Below, one piece after another: positions 33,111 to 40,087 of a stretch of 40,087 nucleotides of DNA. Below the pieces are notes generated by a model that was given only the letters and a program-made list of their open reading frames with translations, was not told where the DNA came from and made no database searches. Every line of letters starts with the position of its first letter. Within the stretch, counting starts at the first letter, position 1. This stretch comes from Acidobacteriota bacterium. Lineage in GTDB: Bacteria; Acidobacteriota; Vicinamibacteria; Vicinamibacterales; CAVVIG01. The stretch covers positions 1 through 40,087 of the forward strand of contig QHWJ01000209.1 in the NCBI GenBank assembly GCA_003222535.1. The letters run 5' to 3'. The position numbers and the translations under genes are program-made.

Positions 33111-34505
33111 TTATTTTCTCCACAGCCGTTCCCACCATTTGTTGGAGATCGGCTGCGCGTCGGGACCCTCGGCGCCGAGGTTCATCGTCTTCCGGATCTC
33201 GGAGACGTCCCATCCGGTCATCGACGCCAGGCGTTGGGCCTCCTGCTCCTGCCGATCGCGGAGGCTGCGGCGATACGCCCCGGCAGCCGGACACGACTCT
33301 TCTCCGTGCCAGGCGTGGCGCAGCACGTAGCGCCCCTGGAAGTTGACGCGGTCCGCGGTTTCCTGGAAGACGAGATCCTCCGGGAAGTGCGCGCTGTCGT
33401 AGCGGACGTGCAGTCGGGTCAGAAACACTTCCGGCGCGTTCATAGACGGTGGCATCGGGCGCGGCCGAACGACGGAGCCAGAGCCGCCAGGCGGTGGTGA
33501 CGGGCCACCGTTGGCGTCCAGCCAGAAGACACCCAGTTGACGCAGTTCGTCGTTCGACAACGGGTCGGCCGCGCACGGATCGCACCACCTCATGTCCCAG
33601 GCGTACTCGAGAAACAGCACGCGCATGCCTTCTTTGCCGACCTGGCGGCTGAACATGGCCGTGTAGAATCTGGCGAACTCTCCGGGCTCCTTCAGGTAGA
33701 CCGGCAGATCCATGTCGGTTGGAAGTTTCACCGTGCGATAGTTCGTCGTCTCGACGCGTCCCTTGCGAGTCAAGGCATACGCGAACAGCTCCTGCGCGCC
33801 GTCCGCGTTCACCATGCCGAGCCGGATCGGCAGCATGAACTTCGGCGATTCGTACGCCACTTGCAGCGGGCGCAGGTACGAGAACCCTAGCTTGGCCTGT
33901 TCCCTCAGATTGACCCTGGCGACGAAGAAGCGCATGTTCTGCTTCACGTAGCTCGATAACACCGAGGAGGCACCGGACGGGATCTTGTATCCGTTCTCGC
34001 GCAGCCAGGTCTCGAGCCCCGAGCTCTGCTGCGCCGAGAGAATGAGGATGTCGTACTCCCCGACGGTGTATTGGGCCTCGATCGTGACCCCGAGGCTTCG
34101 CGCTCGGCCACTAACACCGGCCGCCGCCGCCGGGCGAGACATGGATAACACCATGCGATCGCTCACGATCACCCGGCAGGGATCCTCGTCGAAATACTCG
34201 ACGAGCCGCGGCGCCGAGTACGCATCCAGGTGATCGATGAGCGCTTTGTCGCCCACGTGAATCTGCTCGCGCTGGAGGAACGTGGGCACCGGAATCACGA
34301 CCGCGAACTCCTTCAGGTCCCCCTTGAAGTCATTGGCCATCGTCATCACCGTTCGATCGCCGTCGCGAACCAGGACGACCTGCGAGGCCTTGTTGAAGAG
34401 TTTCGTGTCGGCCTTCGCGACATAGAAGCCGCAGAAGCCTAGAACCGTCGGCGCCGACCATGCGACCATCGACGCCACCACCACGCTGAACACATGCCGT
34501 TTCAT
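33111..34505 (-). CDS. Secreted DUF2330 protein
   Basis: A 464-residue exported protein of a conserved family with no assigned reaction. ATG34505 is preceded by a strong GAGGAGG and gives a signal peptide (MKRHVFSVVVASMVAWSAPT) cut before FCGFYVAKAD; a longer frame to 34724 lacks these. FCGFYVA, KASQVVLVRDGDRTVMTM and FAVVIPVPTFL are the hallmark blocks of DUF2330. Cysteines (FCGFY, DPCRV, MRWCDPCAADP, ESCPAAG) could form disulfides. A Gly/Pro/Ser linker precedes the C-terminal helical end. Its first four bases overlap the 3' end of the RnfD-like gene (ATGA), so the two are coupled. Confidence 0.85.
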   Translation of the reverse strand: MKRHVFSVVVASMVAWSAPTVLGFCGFYVAKADTKLFNKASQVVLVRDGDRTVMTMANDFKGDLKEFAVVIPVPTFLQREQIHVGDKALIDHLDAYSAPRLVEYFDEDPCRVIVSDRMVLSMSRPAAAAGVSGRARSLGVTIEAQYTVGEYDILILSAQQSSGLETWLRENGYKIPSGASSVLSSYVKQNMRFFVARVNLREQAKLGFSYLRPLQVAYESPKFMLPIRLGMVNADGAQELFAYALTRKGRVETTNYRTVKLPTDMDLPVYLKEPGEFARFYTAMFSRQVGKEGMRVLFLEYAWDMRWCDPCAADPLSNDELRQLGVFWLDANGGPSPPPGGSGSVVRPRPMPPSMNAPEVFLTRLHVRYDSAHFPEDLVFQETADRVNFQGRYVLRHAWHGEESCPAAGAYRRSLRDRQEQEAQRLASMTGWDVSEIRKTMNLGAEGPDAQPISNKWWERLWRK

Positions 34506-35431
34506 ATCGTCCTCCTCTGGAATCTGTCGAACGCTGCGGTCGTCGGTGTGCTCGGATGCCGCCATCTCAGTTCGGGCGCACCGGCTGCTGCGGCGGCCGG
34601 CGGCGAGAGCCAGGTGTAGCGGTCGCCAGGCAACAGCCAGTCGATGATCGGGACCGACAGCGAGCACGCCGCCAGCGACCAGAGCAGCCCATTCGTTCTG
34701 AACATCCGGAACTGCACGTACCACGCGCCGAAGGCGACCAGTCCGGCAAACAGCACGCGGCCCGCCCTGGAGTCAGGCGTCGTCTTCGGGTCCGAGATCA
34801 TGAAGAAGGTGAACAGCAGCAGCGCGCCGCTCTCGAGCCGATGCAGCGGGATGGCGAGCGGCTCGCCCAGATAGAGCGCCCGGCCGAACAGCATCGCACC
34901 GTAGAAGAGGATGAACGCGTACGTCACGTCGCTGCGGGAGGCACGCATCACGACAACGCTCCCGACCGAGGCCATGAGGAATACGAAGAGCACAGCGGAT
35001 CCCCATTGGCCCGGTGACACCCACACCTGGTCGGTCAGGAGCAGCATGGCCACGAGTCCGCCGTTGGTCGGGTTGAACAGATGTTTGCCGCGGAATCGAA
35101 GCAGGAACTTGACGGCAATCGTCAGCACCGCGGCCACGACCGCGAGTTCCGGGCGATTGGTGCGCAGCAGGAGGCAGAGCGAGAGCCCCGAGATGAGCGC
35201 GCTCTTGATGTTCACCGCCACCGGCCGACCGGGCATCAATCGACCAGCGGTCACCTGATCGCAGACGGCCTGAGTCGACAGCACCGTCGCCAGAATCAGG
35301 ATCGCGCGGGCCGCCGTGATCTCGAAATCCAGCCAGGTCAATCCGTATAGGAGCAGCGAGGCAAGCGTCGCAATTTGGTAGAGGCGGGGGTCTCGCGGGT
35401 GCAATCGACGAATCACGCCGGGGAGAGTCAT
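34502..35431 (-). CDS. RnfD/NqrB-like polytopic membrane protein, orphan
   Basis: A 309-residue inner-membrane protein with about eight to ten hydrophobic segments. GKHLFNPTNGGLVAMLLL and the later FFMISDPKTTPDSRAGR are the conserved loops of the NqrB/RnfD family, whose members carry flavin in Na+- or H+-pumping NADH or ferredoxin oxidoreductases. The SGAT-type motif that covalently binds FMN is not visible, and no other rnf or nqr gene is near. I therefore do not call it a respiratory subunit. ATG35431 follows a GAGG placed in the loop of a 9-bp hairpin (35432-35455). It forms a coupled pair with DUF2330; the truncated sigma-factor gene lies just upstream on the same strand. Confidence 0.75.
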   Translation of the reverse strand: MTLPGVIRRLHPRDPRLYQIATLASLLLYGLTWLDFEITAARAILILATVLSTQAVCDQVTAGRLMPGRPVAVNIKSALISGLSLCLLLRTNRPELAVVAAVLTIAVKFLLRFRGKHLFNPTNGGLVAMLLLTDQVWVSPGQWGSAVLFVFLMASVGSVVVMRASRSDVTYAFILFYGAMLFGRALYLGEPLAIPLHRLESGALLLFTFFMISDPKTTPDSRAGRVLFAGLVAFGAWYVQFRMFRTNGLLWSLAACSLSVPIIDWLLPGDRYTWLSPPAAAAAGAPELRWRHPSTPTTAAFDRFQRRTI

Positions 35432-35455
35432 TTCTCAGGCTCCTCTGCCTGAGAA
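35432..35455 (-). promoter_or_regulatory. Hairpin presenting the ribosome-binding site of the RnfD-like gene
   Basis: Read on the minus strand, TTCTCAGGC pairs with GCCTGAGAA around a loop AGAGGA that contains the Shine-Dalgarno sequence. The stem ends directly at the start codon. A GGA in a hairpin loop over the ribosome-binding site is also the form of a CsrA/RsmA site. Confidence 0.45.
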
Positions 35456-35534
35456 CGATCGTGTCGGGAGTTCTTGCAGTCATCGGACTGCCAGACGGCC
35501 GGTCCTCCTGTTCCCGGTCGCTGAATCGGTCGAA

Positions 35535-36011
35535 CTACAAAGAAGAGAGACGTTTAGCGGAGACGTCGGGGTGGCGGAACATCGCGGACAGGCGATCGAA
35601 CGCGGGCTCGGAGATCACCCCAATGGCACTGGTCGCCTGATGCCGCAGCTCGCGCTCGGCTTCATCGAAGTCGATCGGGACGAGCGTGACGGCACCGCCG
35701 CGTTTCAGACGCGTATAGGCCTTGCGCGCGTTGGACACGAAGCGGTCCAGACACGTGCGGAGATACGTGCGGAACCTCGCGCGCGATGGGTCGAACCCGG
35801 CGAAGAAATCCTTCTCGAACGCGCGGAGAAAAAACCCCTGCGTCAGATCCGCCGCGTCGTCCGGCGAGGTGTGCCATTTGAGGCGCACGTACTTGAACAC
35901 CGGCTTCCAGTAGGCGGTCACGAGGGTGTCGAACGCCGACCGGCGCACGTCGGTCCGCTCGCTGCGGATCGCGGCCACGATGGAATACCGGGTCACCGGA
36001 AATGCCGCCAT
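35535..36011 (-). pseudogene. ECF-like sigma factor, truncated after region 2
   Basis: A 158-residue protein. DTLVTAYWKPVFKYVRLKWH, DDAADLTQGFFLRAFEKDFF and RFRTYLRTCLDRFVSNARKA form sigma region 2, in the style of the long ECF factors of Acidobacteriota and Planctomycetes. The linker begins normally (VTLVPIDFDEAERELR), then the sequence departs (HQATSAIGVISEPAFDRLSA) and stops. Region 4, needed for -35 recognition, is missing, and I do not find it in the 100 bases before the RnfD-like gene. It may be inactive or act as an interfering fragment. It could still be expressed, since the frame is intact. Confidence 0.6.
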
Positions 36012-36160
36012 GAAAATATAGGGCTACCTTTTCCCGCCTCCACGCGGTCACAACGCCCCCGAGCTACGGCGAGGCTCGCCGGCCGGCCCCGCCAAGGCTG
36101 CGGCGGTCCGCCGACGCTTCAGCGAAGGCGGAAGCGCCGGAGGCGCGAAGGCGGCAGCGT
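36012..36160. repeat. GGCGAGGCTCGCC / CTTCAGCGAAGGCGGAAGCG word repeat
   Basis: G+C-rich intergenic stretch made of a GGCGAGGCTCGCCGGCCGGC near-palindrome and GGCTGCGGCGGTCCGCCGAC words, then GAAGGCGGAAGCGCCGGAGG words. No gene seen. Confidence 0.55.
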
Positions 36161-36169
36161 TGCCGACAT

Positions 36170-36196
36170 GGATTGTAACCGCGCTTGTTACAATCC
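36170..36196. promoter_or_regulatory. Perfect 10-bp inverted repeat before the sulfatase operon
   Basis: GGATTGTAAC (36170-36179) and GTTACAATCC (36187-36196) are perfect reverse complements, 7 bases apart. The right arm contains TACAAT, a good -10 box, 15 bases before ATG36211. Thus the element may be both promoter and operator. It is A+T-rich against its surroundings. Confidence 0.5.
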
Positions 36197-36210
36197 TCGG
36201 GATGCCTCCG

Positions 36211-38568
36211 ATGAGATCACGTCATGGCTCATGGCTGATGGCTGATGGCTCATGGAGGATGGCGCGGCCGTCGACCATAGCCATCAGCCATTTGCCATTG
36301 GCCATGGCGTTGGCGTGCAGCCAGCCCGCGCCGCCGGCGACGTTGCAGGCACGGAACGTCCTGCTGGTGACGATCGACACGTTTCGCGCTGACCGCGTCG
36401 GCACGGGCGTCGCACCGACCATCGATCGACTCGCGGCGGCGGGCACGCGCTTCACGGCCGCGCGGACGGCGGTACCGCTGACGCTGCCGTCGCACGCGAC
36501 CATCCACACCGGCCTCCTGCCGCCGGCGCATGGCGTCCGGCAGAACGGCACCGACGCGCTCGCAGACACGCATCAGACGATCGCGCGGCTGCTGAAGACG
36601 GCCGGGTACGCCACGGGCGCGTTCGTCGGCGCGTTCGTGCTCGATCGCCGGTTTGGCCTTGCGCAAGGGTTCGATACCTACGACGATCGGATCCCGCGCG
36701 ATCCCAACGCGACCGAACGGCTCGAAGCCGAACGTCCCGCGTCGGCGGTCATCGATGGCGCGATCGCATGGCTCGATCGGCGGACCAGGAACCCAGAACC
36801 AGGGAGGGACCAGGGACCAGGGACGGACCAGGGACCAGGGACGGACCAGGGACCAAGGACGGACCAGGGACCAGGGACGGACCAAGGACCAAGCACCAAG
36901 GCCAAAGGACCCTTCTTCATGTGGATCCACCTCTACGATCCGCATGCCCCCTACAATCCGCCGGGCGAGTTCCGCGCCCGATCGAGGACGCCGTACGACG
37001 GCGAGATCGCTTACGCGGATACGCAACTCGGCCGCCTGCTCGAATCGCTTCGCGCGCGCGGGGAGATCGATCGCACGCTGATCGTGGTCGCCGGCGATCA
37101 TGGCGAAGGGCTGGGCGACCATGGCGAGCGCACGCACGGCATGCTGCTGTACGACTCGACCCTGCGCGTGCCGTTGGTGATCGCCGCTCCAGGCCAGCCG
37201 GCGCGGACGATCGACGATCCGGTGAGCCTGAGCGAAATCGCACCGACGATCCTTCGAGCGGCGGGCGTCGCGCCGCCGGATGTGATGAAGGGACGGGATC
37301 TGCTCGAAATGGTCCGGCTGAAGCCGGACACTACCGAAACAGGTGTCGCCGCAGGTCGTGACTCCGGTGGTCGTGACTCTGGTCGTCGTGACTCCGGTCG
37401 TCGTGACTCCGGTAGTGTCCCGCTTCAGCCGGACCTGTATAGCGAAACGGAATACCCGCGCGTGGCCGGCTGGAGCCCGTTGCAGGCGTTGACCGACGGC
37501 CGCTGGATGGCCATCCGCGCGGGCGCATCGACCGAGGTCTACGACCTGCAGAACGATCCGCGCGAGGAGCACGACGCCTCTCTGGCACAGCCGGCTGTCG
37601 CCGCCGCGATGGCGTCGCGAGCCGAGGCTCTCCATGCAAGCGCGACGACTTCGCAGGCGCATTCGCTGTCCGCCGACGCCGCTGAGCGCCTTCGTGCGCT
37701 TGGCTACGTCGCCGGCACGCTGCAGCCGGCTCCCGCTTCCGGCGCACGGAACCCGGCGACGATGATCGCGACATGGAACGATTTCGAAGCCGCCCTGTCC
37801 GCCCTCACCGCGCACGTCCCCGATGCGGTCGGAGCCCTCAGGAGGCTCGCGTCGGCGAACCCCGGCGCGCCGGTGCTGCAGGCGACCTACGCGCGAGCGT
37901 TGAAGGAGGCGGGACAGGTCCAGGCCGCACTGGCGATCTATCGCCAGGCTGCCCGGCGCTGGCCGGCCGACGCGACGCTGCTGCACGACCTTGCAGTGTC
38001 GGCGCGCGACGCGGCCAACGCCGCGCACGGGACAACCGCTCGGGCGATGCGCGACGAGGCGAGGCGCACCGACCAGGCGGCGCTGGCCCTGGATCCCAAC
38101 AGCGCGATCGCGCACAACGGCCTTGGCCTGTTGGCGATCGATGACGGTCAACCGGGCGAAGCGGTCAAGGCCTTCGAGCGGGCCGCGGCGATCGATCCGA
38201 ACAACGCGTGGTACTGGACGAATCTGGGTAACGCGCGCCGCGCCACCGGCGATCGCGGAGGCGCCGAGCAGGCATTTCGGCGGGCGCTCGATGTCGACGC
38301 GCGGGCCGCCGACGCGGCGAACGGGCTCGGTGTCCTCCTGGTTGAGGCCCATCGGGCGGCCGAGGCCGCGCCGTGGTTCGAGCGCGCGATCGGCGCCGCG
38401 CCCGATCTCGTCGAAGCGCGCCTGAACCTTGGCATCGCGCTGCAGCAGAGCGGACAGGTGGCTCGCGCTGCCGAGGCGTATCGAGCAGTCCTCGCCGCGC
38501 GAGGCGGCCACGACCGCGAGAAACAGGTGGCCGCCACGTTGCTCGCCGCGCTCGCAAGCGCTCGATGA
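36211..38568 (+). CDS. Sulfatase-superfamily lipoprotein with C-terminal TPR repeats
   Basis: Alkaline-phosphatase-superfamily hydrolase, expected outside the cytoplasm. ATG36211 aligns with the start of the second sulfatase (ATG36202 is possible). The leader ends in LPLAMALAC, a lipobox. LLVTIDTFRADRVG supplies a metal-ligand aspartate, and AGDHGEGLGDHGERTHG another metal site. At the nucleophile position it reads PLTLPSHATIHTG, not the C/S-x-P-x-R of classical sulfatases, so formylglycine cannot form and the threonine is the likely nucleophile. Residues about 192-231 (GPGTDQ words) and 368-408 (VRLKPDTT...VPLQPD) are repeat insertions. TPR units fill about residues 540-785 (AHNGLGLLAIDDGQPGEAVKAF). 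The real substrate may be a phospho- or sulfo-ester. Confidence 0.85.
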   Translation: MRSRHGSWLMADGSWRMARPSTIAISHLPLAMALACSQPAPPATLQARNVLLVTIDTFRADRVGTGVAPTIDRLAAAGTRFTAARTAVPLTLPSHATIHTGLLPPAHGVRQNGTDALADTHQTIARLLKTAGYATGAFVGAFVLDRRFGLAQGFDTYDDRIPRDPNATERLEAERPASAVIDGAIAWLDRRTRNPEPGRDQGPGTDQGPGTDQGPRTDQGPGTDQGPSTKAKGPFFMWIHLYDPHAPYNPPGEFRARSRTPYDGEIAYADTQLGRLLESLRARGEIDRTLIVVAGDHGEGLGDHGERTHGMLLYDSTLRVPLVIAAPGQPARTIDDPVSLSEIAPTILRAAGVAPPDVMKGRDLLEMVRLKPDTTETGVAAGRDSGGRDSGRRDSGRRDSGSVPLQPDLYSETEYPRVAGWSPLQALTDGRWMAIRAGASTEVYDLQNDPREEHDASLAQPAVAAAMASRAEALHASATTSQAHSLSADAAERLRALGYVAGTLQPAPASGARNPATMIATWNDFEAALSALTAHVPDAVGALRRLASANPGAPVLQATYARALKEAGQVQAALAIYRQAARRWPADATLLHDLAVSARDAANAAHGTTARAMRDEARRTDQAALALDPNSAIAHNGLGLLAIDDGQPGEAVKAFERAAAIDPNNAWYWTNLGNARRATGDRGGAEQAFRRALDVDARAADAANGLGVLLVEAHRAAEAAPWFERAIGAAPDLVEARLNLGIALQQSGQVARAAEAYRAVLAARGGHDREKQVAATLLAALASAR
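36216..36310. repeat. ATGGCTCATGGCTGATGG palindrome, read as signal peptide
   Basis: ATGGCTCATGGCTGATGGCT-type words face AGCCATCAGCCATTTGCC-type words, with a GGCCGTCGACC centre. It lies inside the first sulfatase gene and encodes its leader from about residue 4 to the lipobox. Confidence 0.8.
36784..36904. repeat. GGACCAGGGACCAGGGAC word run inside the sulfatase gene
   Basis: About ten GGACCAGG/GGACCAAGG words, in frame, encoding repeated TDQGPG. They lie between AWLDRR and GPFFMWIHLYDPH, a loop of the fold. Confidence 0.9.
37311..37435. repeat. 125-bp MITE-like insertion with 25-bp terminal inverted repeats
   Basis: GGTCCGGCTGAAGCCGGACA plus CTACC at the left and GGTAGTGTCCCGCTTCAGCC plus GGACC at the right are reverse complements, with one mismatch. 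Between them lie four copies of a 15-base unit (GTCGTGACTCCGGTC type). The whole is translated in the sulfatase frame. A single arm is found at 16992-17015. Confidence 0.8.
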
Positions 38569-40087
38569 TGAGAGCACGTCATGGCTCAGGGCTGATGGCT
38601 GATGGCATATGGAAGATGGTGCGGCCCTTCGCCATAGCCATCAGCCTTCAGCCATTAGCCATGGCCGTGGCGTGCAGTTCCGGCGGGCCGACGTCGAATC
38701 CGACAGCCCGCAATCTGCTCTTGATCACTATAGACACCTTGCGTGCCGACCATGTCGGCGCGTACGGACACTCGCGCGCACGGACGCGGGCGCTGGACGG
38801 CCTCGCGAAAGGCGGCGCGCTCTTCGAGCGCGCGTATGCCGCGGCGCCGATTACGCTGCCTTCGCACGCCACGCTCATGACCGGCCGCTATCCACCCGGT
38901 CATGGCTCGCGCGACAACGGCCTGCGCGTGTCGCCGACCGTGCCGACGATCGCGACCCTGCTTCTCGCGCGCGGATTCAGGACCGCCGCATTCGTCGCCG
39001 CCTTTCCGCTGGATCACCAGTTCGGGCTGAACCGCGGGTTCGACGTGTACAGCGACCACCTCCCGCGTGGAGCGGACGGACGTCCATCGAACGAACGGCC
39101 GGCGTCGGACGTGATCGACGAAGCCATCGCCTGGCTGCGACAGCCAGCCCCCGGCCCCCGGTCCGCGGCCCCATTTTTTCTCTGGGTTCATCTCTTCGAA
39201 CCGCACGCGCCATATGGCAATCCCTCTACTCCGTCTGCAGCGGCGCGCCCGGTTCTCGAGCGCTACGACGAAGAGATCGCGACGGCGGACCGGGAGATCG
39301 GCCGCCTGCTCGGCGCAGTCCGGCCGGCAATCGGCGACACGCTCATCATCGCGGCCGGCGATCACGGCGAGGCGTTCGGCGAGCACGGCGAATACGCGCA
39401 CAGCATCTTCGTGTACGACACGACGCTGCGCGTCCCGCTGGTGATGAGTGGGCCTGGCATCCGGGCCGGCACGCGCGTCGCGGAACCGGTGACGCTCGCC
39501 GACGTGGCGCCGACGGTCATGCGCCTGCTCGGCGCGACGATGACCGGCGTGGACGGCGTCGATCTCTCGCCGGCGCTCGACGGCATGCCGCTGACCTCGT
39601 ACCAGGGGCGGGAGCTGTATGCGGAGTCGTTCGCGCCGGCCATCGAATTCGGCTGGGCACCGCTGCGGGCGATTCGGTCGGGGCCATGGAAGCTCGTCGC
39701 CGCACCGAAGCCCGAGCTGTTCGAGATCGACAAGGACCCGGGAGAGCAGATGAACCTCGTCGCCGCGCAGCCGAGCGCCGCACGGGCGCTCGCCGAGCGT
39801 GTGAGCCGCTACGGCGGGCCGGAGCTGCCAGCCGCGGCGTCCGCCGGCGCGGAAGCGCAGCAGCGCCTGCGCGCGCTCGGTTACAGTTCCGGGTCCGCAA
39901 TCCGCAATCCGCAATCCGCAATGGCTCGTCCCGACCCAAAGGACCGGCGCGAGCTCGCCGCGCGCATCGCGCAGGTGACGTCGGGCGAGCTGGCCGGCCC
40001 CGAGCTGGTGGCGGCGCTCGAAGGCATCGTGCGCGAGGATCCGCGCAACGGGCAGGCTCACCTGCGTCTCGGCTTCGCGCGGCTGCA
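38565..40087 (+). CDS. Second sulfatase-superfamily lipoprotein (3' partial)
   Basis: Open from ATG38565 to the window end (508 codons). Its start overlaps the stop of the first sulfatase as ATGA, so translation is coupled. The leader ends in LQPLAMAVAC, a lipobox, and is repeat-encoded like that of its neighbour. LLITIDTLRADHVGAYG and AGDHGEAFGEHGEYAHS supply metal sites. The nucleophile block is PITLPSHATLMTG, again without C/S-x-P-x-R. The loop before PFFLWVHLFEPHAPY holds a short PAPGPRSAA insert where the first sulfatase has its long word run. After RLRALGYSSG comes a short repeat (39896-39921), and VREDPRNGQAHLRLGFARL begins a TPR region cut by the window end. The two genes are probably a duplication. 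Confidence 0.85.
   Translation, partial: MMRARHGSGLMADGIWKMVRPFAIAISLQPLAMAVACSSGGPTSNPTARNLLLITIDTLRADHVGAYGHSRARTRALDGLAKGGALFERAYAAAPITLPSHATLMTGRYPPGHGSRDNGLRVSPTVPTIATLLLARGFRTAAFVAAFPLDHQFGLNRGFDVYSDHLPRGADGRPSNERPASDVIDEAIAWLRQPAPGPRSAAPFFLWVHLFEPHAPYGNPSTPSAAARPVLERYDEEIATADREIGRLLGAVRPAIGDTLIIAAGDHGEAFGEHGEYAHSIFVYDTTLRVPLVMSGPGIRAGTRVAEPVTLADVAPTVMRLLGATMTGVDGVDLSPALDGMPLTSYQGRELYAESFAPAIEFGWAPLRAIRSGPWKLVAAPKPELFEIDKDPGEQMNLVAAQPSAARALAERVSRYGGPELPAAASAGAEAQQRLRALGYSSGSAIRNPQSAMARPDPKDRRELAARIAQVTSGELAGPELVAALEGIVREDPRNGQAHLRLGFARL
38575..38665. repeat. ATGGCTGATGG palindrome, second copy
   Basis: CATGGCTCAGGGCTGATGGC-type words face GCCATAGCCATCAGCC- and TCAGCCATTAGCCATGGC-type words. 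It encodes the leader of the second sulfatase, as 36216-36310 does for the first. Confidence 0.8.
39896..39921. repeat. GCAATCC tandem word
   Basis: Three to four copies of CCGCAAT, read in frame as AIRNPQSAM between the sulfatase domain and the TPR part. It falls in a domain linker. Confidence 0.8.

Noticed and set aside
36250-38577. Long open frame on the minus strand opposite the first sulfatase
   Set aside because: It mirrors the sulfatase-TPR gene, shows no domain and is Arg-rich. The word repeats simply lack stops in this frame.

Overview
The window is high-G+C DNA from what is probably an Acidobacteriota chromosome, most likely Vicinamibacteria-like (the old subgroup 6). I infer this from the secreted VWFA-related proteins, a type III glutamine synthetase, a HEAT/DUF349 protein, sulfatase-TPR lipoproteins, DUF2330, and many short word-like palindromic repeats that enter genes in frame. 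No rRNA, tRNA or CRISPR array was seen. Two genes are cut by the window edges: the FKBP at the left and the second sulfatase at the right.

Layout. 0-5 kb: a double FKBP prolyl isomerase, a convergent HEAT/DUF349 protein, two decayed gene remnants (peroxiredoxin-like, SGNH-hydrolase-like) and a CoA-type Nudix hydrolase carrying a repeat insertion. 5-13 kb: type III glutamine synthetase behind a readable promoter and operator, topoisomerase IV/gyrase subunit A, a TPR metallopeptidase, and an NYN-LOTUS RNase-like gene split by a frameshift. 13.4-16.9 kb: a run of small accessory genes (PH-like lipoprotein, peptidase E-like protein, small lipoprotein, RelE and PhyH fragments, a ParE-type toxin-antitoxin pair). 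They are separated by attC-like sites, several with the extrahelical G expected of integron recombination sites. I see no integrase, so this looks like a chromosomal gene-cassette cluster lacking its integrase (a CALIN).

17-24.3 kb: a tightly coupled minus-strand operon of three secreted proteins, a large one of unknown family and two VWFA-type proteins. 24.3-28 kb: the type IIA topoisomerase subunit B and a frameshifted multispanning membrane protein with a C-terminal fibronectin type III domain. 28-33 kb: a PLP aminotransferase, divergent from a secreted M14-type carboxypeptidase, followed by a short asparaginase-domain protein. 33-36 kb: a minus-strand group of a truncated ECF sigma factor, an RnfD/NqrB-like membrane protein and a secreted DUF2330 protein. 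36.2 kb to the end: two translationally coupled sulfatase-superfamily lipoproteins.

The strongest unusual signals are the attC-like array and the repeats. Some repeats form large hairpins between genes. Others are read as protein: loops in the sulfatase, M14 and Nudix proteins, the linker of the DUF349 protein, and the signal peptides of both sulfatases. Two conserved genes (NYN-LOTUS and the membrane-FN3 protein) each show an internal deletion with a frameshift; either real decay or assembly error could explain that.
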